Shown: positions 9,110 through 16,475 of the stretch, one piece after another
Layout of the letters: every line of letters starts with the position of its first letter
Numbering within the stretch: the stretch's first letter is position 1
DNA from: Melioribacter roseus
Lineage (GTDB): Bacteria > Bacteroidota > Ignavibacteria > Ignavibacteriales > Melioribacteraceae
Direction of reading: 5' to 3'
DNA length: 52,318 nucleotides
Assembly: GCA_020724265.1 (NCBI GenBank)
Contig: DYHH01000026.1
Location: forward strand, 1 to 52,318
Position numbers and translations under genes: made by a program
The notes under the pieces: generated by a model
What the model was told of the DNA's origin: nothing
Databases searched by the model: none
The model's input: only the letters and a program-made list of their open reading frames with translations

Positions 9110-10501
9110 ATGGCATATTATAATATATCCTTAACAGAAATAAAGAAAAATGTTCAAAGAAGAGCTAAAAAATATAGAGAAACTAATTTTTTTGAAGATG
9201 ATTTCTCAATTGGTATAGTAAAAGAAGTAGAAAATGATTTTGGTGAGAAACTGACTAGGGTTGATGGAAATATCCCCATCAGTCTACCAATAGAATACGG
9301 ACAACGATTTCTATTTATTTCTTATGACCAGACAAGGGTAAGTCATGGTTTACATAAGTATCCCGCAAAGTTTTTTCCTGAGCTTCCAAGGTGGTTGATA
9401 CAAAAATATACTAAACCTGACCAAGTAATTCTTGACCCCTTTACTGGTAGTGGAACAAGCAATGTTGAATCTATGTTACTGGGAAGACATTCGGTGGGAA
9501 TTGATGTCGATCCCTTTGCTAAATTTTTAACAAAAGTAAAAACAACGATATTAGATATTGAAGAACTTGGAAGAAGTACTGATTATATACTTAATGCACT
9601 TGTGAAGTACGATCCATCTAAAATTAATATTACCGAATTACCAGAATTCCCTTATAGAGACAATTGGTTCAATAAAGAAATTCTTTATGAATTGACCTTT
9701 ATTAAAAAGTTAATTAAAAACTCACCTTTTTCAAATAGTATAAAAGATTTTCTACATATTTGTTTGTCCTCAATAATTCGTTCCGTTTCAAATGCAGATA
9801 ACAATTGTACAAGAACTGTAGTTCGAAAAAAATTAAAAAAGAACATCTATCCTTCGCTAGCACTAACAAAATTTGCCGAAACATTATTACTAAATTCCTA
9901 TAGAATGACAGATTTTAGTTCATCCATTAAGCAAAGTTCATCTGTAGAAATTCCTGATGATAGTGATGCGAGAAATATTAAATATCCCAGAGGTTATTTT
10001 GATTTTGCCCTTACTTCTCCACCATATGCTAATGCCGTAGATTATCCTCGTACTCATCAATTAGAAATGTATTGGTTAGAATTGGTTAATGGATCTTTAG
10101 CTCAATTAAAAAAAGAACATGTTGGTACTGAAAGCGTTTCTGCAAAAGATTACAAAAGTTTACATGAGACCGGTATATATTTAGCAGATAAAACCATTAA
10201 AAGCATTTATAAAAAAGATCCTAGAAGAGCGTTTATTGCATATAAATACCTTGTGGATATGGAGCTAAATTTGAAGGAAGTATACCGTGTGTTAAAGAAA
10301 AGGGGAAAGTATGTAATTGTTGTTGGTAATAATAAAATAAGGGGTAATAATTTTGAAAGTTGGAAATATCTCATGGAAATATCAGAGAGGGTTGGTTTTA
10401 AGGTGAAGGAATATTTCGGATCAGAAATAATAAATCACTTTATTAAAGTACCCAGAGACGAAAGAATTAATACAGATTGGATAATTGTTTTGGAGAAATA
10501 A
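9110..10501 (+). CDS. DNA methyltransferase of a restriction-modification system (TSPPY, N4-cytosine type)
   Basis: The SAM-binding motif DPFTGSGTSN is at residues 109-118 and is followed by GIDVDPFAKF. The catalytic motif TSPPY is at 302-306, the form typical of N4-cytosine methyltransferases. The segment SHGLHKYPAKFFPELP just before motif I is characteristic of this family of DNA modification methylases. About 185 residues separate the two motifs, enough to hold the target recognition region. I chose the ATG at 9110 because GAGAGGGAATT precedes it, rather than a TTG at 9086. The stop is two bases before the next start, so the two genes form an operon. The coding sequence looks more AT-rich than its neighbours, which suggests horizontal acquisition. 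Confidence 0.9.
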   Translation: MAYYNISLTEIKKNVQRRAKKYRETNFFEDDFSIGIVKEVENDFGEKLTRVDGNIPISLPIEYGQRFLFISYDQTRVSHGLHKYPAKFFPELPRWLIQKYTKPDQVILDPFTGSGTSNVESMLLGRHSVGIDVDPFAKFLTKVKTTILDIEELGRSTDYILNALVKYDPSKINITELPEFPYRDNWFNKEILYELTFIKKLIKNSPFSNSIKDFLHICLSSIIRSVSNADNNCTRTVVRKKLKKNIYPSLALTKFAETLLLNSYRMTDFSSSIKQSSSVEIPDDSDARNIKYPRGYFDFALTSPPYANAVDYPRTHQLEMYWLELVNGSLAQLKKEHVGTESVSAKDYKSLHETGIYLADKTIKSIYKKDPRRAFIAYKYLVDMELNLKEVYRVLKKRGKYVIVVGNNKIRGNNFESWKYLMEISERVGFKVKEYFGSEIINHFIKVPRDERINTDWIIVLEK

Positions 10502-10503
10502 GA

Positions 10504-10998
10504 ATGACTACCCCTGAAGAAAAAGGCAGACAAGCATCCATTGACGGATTCGCTCATGAGCATATGGTTTGTGGTATTTTGATGAAAAGATACCAAAATG
10601 TTTCTTTAGTAGATCTCCCTTTGTCGCCATATGATATTATAATTGTTTTTAAAAATGAAAGTGACGAAGAGATTATAATTAGAGCGCAAGTAAAAACTGC
10701 TAAAACAAGAGTGTCATTTACGGGCGGAACTCGTGGTGGAGTTGATAGAACATATAAATCAGGCGTCAAATCATATAGACAATCTACAAAGACGTCTGAT
10801 GTTGTTATTGGATATAAGCCAATCGATGATGATAAATTCGAACTTTACTTTATACCAACTCTTTTAATTGAAAAATGGGATTCCAGTAGTAAGTCGTTAA
10901 AAATATTATCCGGTCTGAAAAATAATTACGAGATTTTGGAAAAATGTAAAGATGAAAGTTTTGTATTAGAAAAGGCTAAAGAATATAATTTAGTCTAA
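10504..10998 (+). CDS. Putative restriction endonuclease, PD-(D/E)XK-like
   Basis: This 164-residue protein directly follows the methyltransferase. A likely nuclease core is visible: E19 in a helix, D44 in SPYDIIIVF, and Q62-x-K64 in RAQVKTA. That is the PD-(D/E)xK arrangement with Gln in place of the second acidic residue, a variant seen in several restriction enzymes. By position it is the cognate endonuclease, cutting DNA that the methylase leaves unmodified. An in-frame ATG at 10477, inside the methylase gene, is possible, but the ATG at 10504 fits the spacing better. The gene converges on the TetR gene with only three bases between their stops. Confidence 0.72.
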   Translation: MTTPEEKGRQASIDGFAHEHMVCGILMKRYQNVSLVDLPLSPYDIIIVFKNESDEEIIIRAQVKTAKTRVSFTGGTRGGVDRTYKSGVKSYRQSTKTSDVVIGYKPIDDDKFELYFIPTLLIEKWDSSSKSLKILSGLKNNYEILEKCKDESFVLEKAKEYNLV

Positions 10999-11001
10999 TT
11001 T

Positions 11002-11559
11002 CTATAAAAGCAAATCTATCCCCGCCAATATTGATAGCTTATTTACTTCCTCGTAAAGAGCTTGATCGGAAAGCTGTTTGAATTTATTCCGCTGATACCA
11101 GCCGAGATAATAATGATAAATCATTTCAGCACGAAGAGAACTGTTCTCAATTCCGCAATTATTTAACAATACGGTTGCGTATGTTATGCGTTCTCTTTCG
11201 AGGCTGCTTAAGTGAATTTTTGCCTTTTCATATCTTTCGGCAAGTTTACGAAGCTGGAATTCGAAATCCAATCCACGAGGATTTTTGAAAACACCGATTA
11301 AAACACGGCTTAATTTTTCAACAGGATTATTATACAATTTTCCCATCGATTCCAGCATATTTTTGCGGGAATTGTAATAATGTTCAAGAATTTGGTCAAT
11401 ATAATCCTCACGAGATTTGAAATGATGATAGAAGCTGCCTTTCGTACAATTTAGGATTTTAGCCATTTTTTCGATATTTAACGCATCGCTTCCGCCTTGA
11501 GAGAAGAGTTCAATTCCTTTCTTAATCCAATCTTCCGATTTTACTTTGATGTTCGGCAT
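11002..11559 (-). CDS. TetR-family transcriptional regulator
   Basis: The N-terminal 50 residues form a TetR helix-turn-helix, with IEKMAKILNCTKGSFYHHFKSREDYIDQIL a near-standard example. The rest (about 60-185) is a helical ligand-binding domain that I cannot assign. The gene is alone on its strand. A perfect inverted repeat lies 12 bases upstream of its ATG, so it probably represses itself. No transporter or enzyme gene lies divergently beside it; the next gene upstream is on the same strand and separated by a terminator. Its other targets may lie elsewhere. Confidence 0.9.
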   Translation of the reverse strand: MPNIKVKSEDWIKKGIELFSQGGSDALNIEKMAKILNCTKGSFYHHFKSREDYIDQILEHYYNSRKNMLESMGKLYNNPVEKLSRVLIGVFKNPRGLDFEFQLRKLAERYEKAKIHLSSLERERITYATVLLNNCGIENSSLRAEMIYHYYLGWYQRNKFKQLSDQALYEEVNKLSILAGIDLLL

Positions 11560-11571
11560 TTGTCAAGCGAT

Positions 11572-11595
11572 TTAACATACGATGCCGTATGTTAA
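11572..11595. promoter_or_regulatory. Palindromic operator for TetR regulator
   Basis: TTAACATACG (11572-11581) and CGTATGTTAA (11586-11595) are perfect 10-base inverted arms around the spacer ATGC. The site ends 12 bases before the TetR start codon, where it would overlap the promoter. TetR dimers bind sites of this symmetry and size. Confidence 0.75.
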
Positions 11596-11625
11596 GAAAT
11601 AATTCCGAGGTAAGCAATAAGAAAA

Positions 11626-11663
11626 GAGCTCCGTGCAGGACTTGTCCACCTCTGGCGGAGCTC
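11626..11663 (-). terminator. Rho-independent terminator of the barrel gene
   Basis: The arms GAGCTCCG and CGGAGCTC form a stem with a 22-base loop. On the minus strand the stem is followed by TTTTCTT. It lies 19 bases after the stop of the outer-membrane protein gene and separates it from the TetR gene. Confidence 0.75.
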
Positions 11664-11681
11664 CATTAAAAAACTGTTACA

Positions 11682-12362
11682 TTAAAAATAAATTGAAACA
11701 CCGAGGGTAACCGGTAAGTCTTGAAAATACTTGCTAGTTCTTTTTGTAGTTCTTTCTTCTTCTAAATCATCATCGCTAAAGTAACCGTACCATGCTTCGG
11801 TTTCTGTATAAGAATATTCAAACCCATATTCTGCACTTAAGGAAATATTATCAGTTACAAACCATTCAACATTTGTAAAAAATGTAAAACCGATTGTATA
11901 GACTTTATACCATTCATTTATTTTATTTATAGAGCTTTCACTTTGAAAATTACTTTGTGCTTTCTCATTATTTGAGTAACCAACAAAAGGTCCGCCACCA
12001 ACATAAAACTTGATACTATTGTTGTTTTGAAAATTATACATAATACTCGGAATCACCTTATAACTAACAAAATCCCTTTCATCAATATTGCTTCGATAAA
12101 AAACAGGAACAAAATGATGGAAAGAAGAATTTTCATCAGACTCACCATAATAGGTTTCAAATGCTAATCTAACACCCCAGTCATTATCAAAAAAATATTT
12201 TCCGGCAAAGGACATCCCTTTAAAACTATTTAAATCAAAATTCTGATCAATCTGAAACATAAGTGCAAACTTTCCGGCTAAGTCGATTGGTTTTTCTTCA
12301 TTGTTTGTTTGTGCAATAATTAAAGTTAAAGGAAGGATGAGGACAAAGATTAGTTTTTTCAT
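11682..12362 (-). CDS. Outer-membrane beta-barrel protein, 226 aa
   Basis: The signal peptide (residues 1-17, ending IIAQ) is followed by alternating polar/aromatic strands typical of an eight-stranded barrel: GKFALMFQIDQ, VRLAFETYYG, KFYVGGGPFVGYS, ISLSAEYGFEYSY. The protein ends in LGVSIYF, a C-terminal aromatic residue as required for outer-membrane assembly. GAGGTAATTA precedes the ATG. The function is unknown. It is monocistronic, with its own terminator. Confidence 0.8.
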   Translation of the reverse strand: MKKLIFVLILPLTLIIAQTNNEEKPIDLAGKFALMFQIDQNFDLNSFKGMSFAGKYFFDNDWGVRLAFETYYGESDENSSFHHFVPVFYRSNIDERDFVSYKVIPSIMYNFQNNNSIKFYVGGGPFVGYSNNEKAQSNFQSESSINKINEWYKVYTIGFTFFTNVEWFVTDNISLSAEYGFEYSYTETEAWYGYFSDDDLEEERTTKRTSKYFQDLPVTLGVSIYF

Positions 12363-12517
12363 TAATTACCTCGCTATTTGAATTAGATAATTTAAGATGC
12401 AAAATTAAATTATCTTAACGAGATAAATTTGTCAAGATAAAAATTGAGTATTTATTTTAAGAAATTTGTTTAGTTGGAAATTATTTTTTAAGATAAATCC
12501 ATTTTGAGAGCAACAAA

Positions 12518-13726
12518 TCACAAAAAGAAAAAAATACCTATCCCGATAGAAATAACGGCAATCAAAAAACCGGATTTCAAATATTCAATAAATGATAGAT
12601 TGATTCCTCTTTTCTTTGCCGATTCCGCCACAATCAAATTTGCAACAGAACCAATTAATGTAAGATTGCCTGCAAACGTGGTTGCCATTGCTAAGATTAA
12701 CCATGCATTTGTCGGATCGGGACAAGTTGTAATTATCGGTCTGAATAACAATACTGCCGGAACGTTTGAAACAAGATTACTTAATACCGCAGAGATAACA
12801 GAAAGATTAACAACATTATCACAAATAAATGATTCTACTTTTGAAAAAAGATAATTGCTGATTCCGGTTGTTTCTATCGCACCGGTTACAACGAACAATG
12901 CCGCAAAGAAAACAAGCAGCGACCAATCGATTTCTCTGAACACTCTTTCCGGTTTTAATCTGCGTGTAACTAATAATAAACAAGCTGCAGCAAAAGCGGA
13001 AAGCGGAATTGAAAATCCGTAAACAAATGCTGCAATCATTATTATAGTTGCAATAGTGCTCTTTATTAAAAGGGGTTTATAAATTTTAATCTCGGATATG
13101 TTGGGGATTTCAAATTTGTTATCTACAAACTCTTTTCTATAAATAAATAGAATTACAATCCATCCGACAAATAATGAAATAATTGAAATCGGCAAAAGAG
13201 CGCTCGTAAAATCCACGAAACTTATTCCGGAAGAAATTCCGATTATCATATTTTGGGGATTACCTACAATTGTAGCTGCCGATCCAATGTTAGCAGAAAC
13301 CGCAAGTCCCATTAAATATGGAATAGGACTTCGTTTTAATGTTAGTGCGATTTCCAACACAAGAGGAGTAAACATTAAACAAATTGTATCGTTAAGAAAA
13401 AGGGCGGATAAAATTCCCGATGAAGAAATTATAACCAACAATAACTGTTTCGGCGTTGAAGCAAAGTGAATAATTTTAGAAGCGATTAGTTGAAAGAAAC
13501 CGGCGAGACTTAGATTAATATTTAATATCATCATAGCAAAAAGAAGCAGAATAGTATCCCAATCAACCGAAGTATATGCTTGGTCTAATTCAATTGCGTT
13601 TGTAATTATAAGCAATCCTGTACCGACAAGAGCAATAGTAGCGCGATTCATTCTAAGTTTAGGCAATCTTCCGATCGCAACGCCTGTGAGGGTGATGATA
13701 ATGATGATTGAGTGAAGGATTAGCAT
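12518..13726 (-). CDS. ArsB/NhaD-superfamily (SLC13-like) ion permease
   Basis: The protein has 402 residues and about ten to eleven membrane segments. Features of the ion transporter superfamily are the segment VDWDTILLLFAMMILN near residue 57 and the paired re-entrant motifs SANIGSAATIVGNPQNMIIG and SNLVSNVPAVLLFRP. These match anion and Na+/H+ permeases of the ArsB, NhaD and citrate-transporter type. The transported ion cannot be assigned. I place the start at the ATG at 13726; a TTG ten codons upstream (13756) is also open but lacks support. No ribosome binding site is obvious. It is the last gene before the REP element. Confidence 0.85.
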   Translation of the reverse strand: MLILHSIIIIITLTGVAIGRLPKLRMNRATIALVGTGLLIITNAIELDQAYTSVDWDTILLLFAMMILNINLSLAGFFQLIASKIIHFASTPKQLLLVIISSSGILSALFLNDTICLMFTPLVLEIALTLKRSPIPYLMGLAVSANIGSAATIVGNPQNMIIGISSGISFVDFTSALLPISIISLFVGWIVILFIYRKEFVDNKFEIPNISEIKIYKPLLIKSTIATIIMIAAFVYGFSIPLSAFAAACLLLVTRRLKPERVFREIDWSLLVFFAALFVVTGAIETTGISNYLFSKVESFICDNVVNLSVISAVLSNLVSNVPAVLLFRPIITTCPDPTNAWLILAMATTFAGNLTLIGSVANLIVAESAKKRGINLSFIEYLKSGFLIAVISIGIGIFFFL

Positions 13727-13960
13727 GTTAATCCGTTTAAAAAATATTGAAGACAAATTTCAAAAAATTAAAATCATTTTGAATTTTTCATCCAGATGAT
13801 TCGGATTTATTATAACTAAAATAATCTATTTGTGATTATTAATGAATTTATTACAATAGTGTTTTAGTTGAACCCCGTTGGGGTTCGATCTAATTGGTTT
13901 CACAGGGGTTTATTCATGTTCAACCGCTTTGCGGTTGGCGCTGTAATTTTTTTGATTTTT

Positions 13961-14162
13961 TTCTATTCGTATTCAACCACTTCGTGGATGGTCGTTTTCG
14001 AAAACTTGATACGGAAATTCCGAATAGAGTTAACGTGAAATGAAATCAAAAGAATTCACTACAGACTTAATCAAGAGAAAAATAAATATCAAGAAGGAAT
14101 TTAGTGTGAATAGAATTGATCAAAAAAAATCAAACAATCCCGAAGGGATTGAACATGAATAG
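13961..14162 (+). repeat. 202-bp direct repeat, left copy
   Basis: This block matches 14756-14957 over its full 202 bases with about nine substitutions and no gaps. It contains a CTATTCG/CGAATAG-bracketed hairpin, the GTTTTCGAAAAC palindrome, a 40-codon ORF and a terminal CAATCCC/GGGATTG hairpin. The sequence upstream (13868-13960) matches the right side only in its first 31 bases, because the left copy has an extra insert of roughly 50 bases. Confidence 0.9.
14040..14162 (+). CDS. Small ORF (40 aa) inside left direct repeat
   Basis: The ORF runs from ATG at 14040 to TAG at 14160-14162 and begins MKSKEFTTDL. The right repeat carries the same frame and length. Six bases differ between the two: three change the protein (S3T, N16T, E35K) and three are third-position silent changes. 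An in-frame stop lies just upstream, so it is not the tail of a longer frame. No strong ribosome binding site is seen. The last ten residues are encoded by the terminal hairpin. It may be a small element-borne protein or chance preservation of a recent copy. Confidence 0.3.
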   Translation: MKSKEFTTDLIKRKINIKKEFSVNRIDQKKSNNPEGIEHE

Positions 14163-14210
14163 CAATGAATTTGAATTATATATTACCAACCCCAAAGGGG
14201 TTGAATAAAA

Positions 14211-14657
14211 TTAGAGAAGATAATTTTCATTAAAATCAATTTTGTGTTTTTTCAATAGTTTGATGTATTCATCTTTAAAAGATGTCTTCTTGTGATGTTC
14301 CTCTTGATTTTTCACATATTCAATCAATCTATCTTTTTCTGAAATTGAATGCGTAAATGCGCCATATCCATTTTGCCAACCATCAAAACTCGGAAAGAGG
14401 TTTTCGTTTTTAATAAAGTCAGTGGTGCTGAGCTTTATATCCTTTATTAAATCTGACAACGCAATAGTCGGATGGAGATGTGTAACAATATGTAAATGAT
14501 CTTCAACACCATTAATTCTGTATAGATGACAATTTTTATTTTCCAACAATCCCCAAATGTATTTAAAAAGTTTTGTGCGATTTTCTTTTTTAAGTGCAGG
14601 TCCGCGTTGTTTTGTTGAAAAGGTAATATGATAGAGAATTTGTGTGTAGGTGCTCAT
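14211..14657 (-). CDS. REP-associated / IS200-like Y1 transposase
   Basis: This 148-residue protein has the single-domain fold of IS200/IS605 TnpA and RAYT proteins. The metal-binding HUH motif appears as HLH at residues 54-56 in GVEDHLHIVTHLHP. The conserved GYGAFTHS segment and the LIEYVKNQEEHH segment follow, and Y114 in the latter is the likely catalytic tyrosine. Such enzymes cut and join single-stranded DNA at small hairpins. The ATG at 14657 has GGAGAGGAAA upstream; a 38-codon extension to 14771 would read through the right-hand repeat and is rejected. It is flanked on both sides by REP-like hairpins. Confidence 0.92.
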   Translation of the reverse strand: MSTYTQILYHITFSTKQRGPALKKENRTKLFKYIWGLLENKNCHLYRINGVEDHLHIVTHLHPTIALSDLIKDIKLSTTDFIKNENLFPSFDGWQNGYGAFTHSISEKDRLIEYVKNQEEHHKKTSFKDEYIKLLKKHKIDFNENYLL

Positions 14658-14755
14658 TTTCCTCTCCATATTTATTTTGGAATTGAATGGGTACAATATA
14701 AATAAAACATCTTTTTGTTGAACCCCGTTAGGGTTCAATTTTATTGGAAATCTTA

Positions 14756-14957
14756 TTCTATTCGTATTCAACTACTTAGTGGTTGGTCGTTTTCGAAAAC
14801 TTGATACGGAAATTCCGAATAGAGTTAACGTGAAATGAAAACAAAAGAATTCACTACAGACTTAATCAAGAGAAAAATAACTATTAAGAAAGAATTTAGC
14901 GTGAATAGAATTGATCAAAAAAAATCAAACAATCCCAAAGGGATTGAACATGAATAG
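14756..14957 (+). repeat. 202-bp direct repeat, right copy
   Basis: This is the second copy of the block at 13961-14162, in the same orientation and of identical length. The transposase gene lies between the copies and is read on the opposite strand. Confidence 0.9.
14835..14957 (+). CDS. Small ORF (40 aa) inside right direct repeat
   Basis: This is the counterpart of the ORF at 14040-14162, beginning MKTKEFTTDL and ending GIEHE. It differs at three residues. Start, stop and length are preserved. Expression is not supported by any clear ribosome binding site. Confidence 0.3.
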   Translation: MKTKEFTTDLIKRKITIKKEFSVNRIDQKKSNNPKGIEHE

Positions 14958-15005
14958 AACTGGTAAATAAAAAATAAAACCAACCTCAACAGGGTTGAAC
15001 AAACA

Positions 15006-15614
15006 TCATTCCTTAAAATAATTCTTTGCCGTTTCATTCTCGGGGTCAAGCACCAAAACATCCCACATAAGATGACCGGCTCTATCCGAATCACCTTGAT
15101 TGTATTTAACCAATGCAAGCTCTGTTAAAAATGTTATATCCGTTGGATAAACTGTAAGCATCTTATTTAATATCTGTTCGGCTTGATCATGTTTTTTCTG
15201 CATTCGTAATGAATATGCCAACCGCATATTGCCGTAATAATTATAATGATCAACCGAAACAACTTGATAAGCAATTGACGCCGCATCATTATATTTATTC
15301 TGTGCAAGAAGCGGCAGCATTAATCCATTCTTTGCTTCAAGTGATGTTGGAACAATCTGTATCGCTTTTTGATAATGTTCAATTGAATTTGCATATCTGC
15401 CGAGTAAATAATAAAGCCATCCCAATCTTAAATTAACTGTATAACCATTTGGATATTCACTTAAAACCGAAGAGAGCGAACGAATAGCATTTTCGTAATC
15501 TTCAATTTGCTCATAGTTAAAGGATTTGCTATAAGCTTTTTGAATTTCTTCGGGTGAAATTGCAAACAGTGAACAAACAAAAACGAATAAGAATACTAAT
15601 GTTAATTTTTTCAT
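15006..15614 (-). CDS. Secreted TPR-repeat protein, 202 aa
   Basis: The signal peptide (residues 1-18) is followed by about four tetratricopeptide repeats, for example YTVNLRLGWLYYLLGRYANSIEHYQKAIQIVP around residues 58-89 read in two halves, and another near 146-180. The protein is likely periplasmic and acts as a protein-binding scaffold. AGGGGAGCC precedes the ATG. It is the third gene of an operon whose first two genes encode a urea-transporter/M23 fusion and a barrel protein. The gap to the barrel gene is 9 bases. Its 3' end abuts the REP element. Confidence 0.85.
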   Translation of the reverse strand: MKKLTLVFLFVFVCSLFAISPEEIQKAYSKSFNYEQIEDYENAIRSLSSVLSEYPNGYTVNLRLGWLYYLLGRYANSIEHYQKAIQIVPTSLEAKNGLMLPLLAQNKYNDAASIAYQVVSVDHYNYYGNMRLAYSLRMQKKHDQAEQILNKMLTVYPTDITFLTELALVKYNQGDSDRAGHLMWDVLVLDPENETAKNYFKE

Positions 15615-15623
15615 TTGGCTCCC

Positions 15624-16475
15624 CTATAAATTGAATCCGGCTAATATTATAAACTTAGTTGAAGATGCCGAAGTACCATATGCCTCTTCATCAAACTTAT
15701 CATACTCAACTCCCCCTTTCAAGAAAATATTTGGTGTGAATGAATAAGTAACCGAACCTCCGAAACCGGTTTTCATTAAATCGGCAACGTTGTAAACAAG
15801 AAAACCGTTTTGACGAACCGCAAACTTTTGCTCACCCAAAAGAACATAAGCTGAAACGGAAATTTTATTATTGTAATAAGTTATTGTTTCCTTAACAGAA
15901 AAATAATTTTTCTTATCTGAAATATTTTTTTTGCTGAGTATTATATAATCCAATTGTGTGTTAAAATAAATTCCTTGTGTTCTATCGAATGAAAAGTTTA
16001 ATCCGAAATTAGGAGATAATTGAATCGCCATAAATGACGGATTATATTCTGAGTAATTAGAAAAGTAAACATTGAACATCGCATCCCATTTTCTGAATTT
16101 ATACTTACCAACTCCGCCGAATAAAACATAGCTTTGATCGGTTAAAATGTCATCGGAAACTATATAATGTCCACCTAATCTAAAAAGCCATTCCGGAATT
16201 GATTTATTTGTGTATGCAACTGTTAAATCATATTGTTTTATTTTAAATGGAAAAGCATCAAAAACATAATCGAAGTTAGAGTAATCGAAAGCCATTTCAA
16301 GCGAGCTGTTTAAATCAATTTCAAATGCACCGTAAATGCCGGTTAAGAAACTGTTTTTTCTTACACCGGAATCTTTATAATTAATTGGAAGATAGTACGG
16401 CATAACGGTAACCGACTGAGCATTTATCCCTAATATTAAAATCAACAGCATAAATATTTTTAATAACTTATTCAT
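15624..16475 (-). CDS. Outer-membrane barrel-like protein, 283 aa
   Basis: A signal peptide (residues 1-19, ending GINAQ) is followed by repeated amphipathic strands such as LEMAFDYSNFDYVF, DAMFNVYFSNYSEYN, GIYFNTQLDYIIL and KISVSAYVLLGEQK. The protein closes with FIILAGFNL, typical of an outer-membrane barrel. I do not recognise a named family. Its start overlaps the end of the urea-transporter/M23 gene by 8 bases and it precedes the TPR gene by 9 bases. The three products are therefore probably made together and may form an envelope complex. Confidence 0.78.
   Translation of the reverse strand: MNKLLKIFMLLILILGINAQSVTVMPYYLPINYKDSGVRKNSFLTGIYGAFEIDLNSSLEMAFDYSNFDYVFDAFPFKIKQYDLTVAYTNKSIPEWLFRLGGHYIVSDDILTDQSYVLFGGVGKYKFRKWDAMFNVYFSNYSEYNPSFMAIQLSPNFGLNFSFDRTQGIYFNTQLDYIILSKKNISDKKNYFSVKETITYYNNKISVSAYVLLGEQKFAVRQNGFLVYNVADLMKTGFGGSVTYSFTPNIFLKGGVEYDKFDEEAYGTSASSTKFIILAGFNL

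Larger units (their letters stand above)
13868..14203. repeat. Left REP-like hairpin cluster
   Basis: Five hairpins with 7-base arms and 3-base loops occur at 13870-13886 (GAACCCC/GGGGTTC), 13921-13937 (CAACCGC/GCGGTTG), 13974-13990 (CAACCAC/GTGGATG, one mismatch), 14135-14151 (CAATCCC/GGGATTG) and 14187-14203 (CAACCCC/GGGGTTG). A perfect 12-base palindrome GTTTTCGAAAAC lies at 13994-14005. The hairpin at 13974 is bracketed by CTATTCG (13963) and CGAATAG (14021). Confidence 0.85.
13868..14997. mobile_element. RAYT-type element: transposase between REP-hairpin-bearing direct repeats
   Basis: The whole stretch between the permease and TPR genes behaves as one unit. A Y1 transposase gene (14211-14657) is flanked by two 202-base direct repeats. 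Short hairpins with arms such as CAACCCC/GGGGTTG and TTGAACCC/GGGTTCAA are scattered on both sides. REP-associated tyrosine transposases are known to sit beside such hairpins and to move them. Outer limits are approximate, and no target-site duplication was identified. Confidence 0.75.
14716..14997. repeat. Right REP-like hairpin cluster
   Basis: Hairpins occur at 14718-14738 (TTGAACCC/GGGTTCAA), 14769-14785 (CAACTAC/GTGGTTG, one wobble), 14930-14946 (CAATCCC/GGGATTG) and 14981-14997 (CAACCTC/AGGGTTG, imperfect). The last one ends 9 bases before the stop codon of the TPR gene. All copies share the left cluster's orientation. Confidence 0.82.

Noticed and set aside
14658-14771. N-terminal extension of the transposase
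   Set aside because: The extension reads through the right-hand repeat, while the ATG at 14657 has a clear ribosome binding site and matches the family's usual N terminus.
13868-14997. Possible CRISPR array, because of many short palindromic units
   Set aside because: The hairpins differ in sequence, are unevenly spaced, have no regular unique spacers, and no cas genes are nearby. REP hairpins beside a RAYT explain them better.
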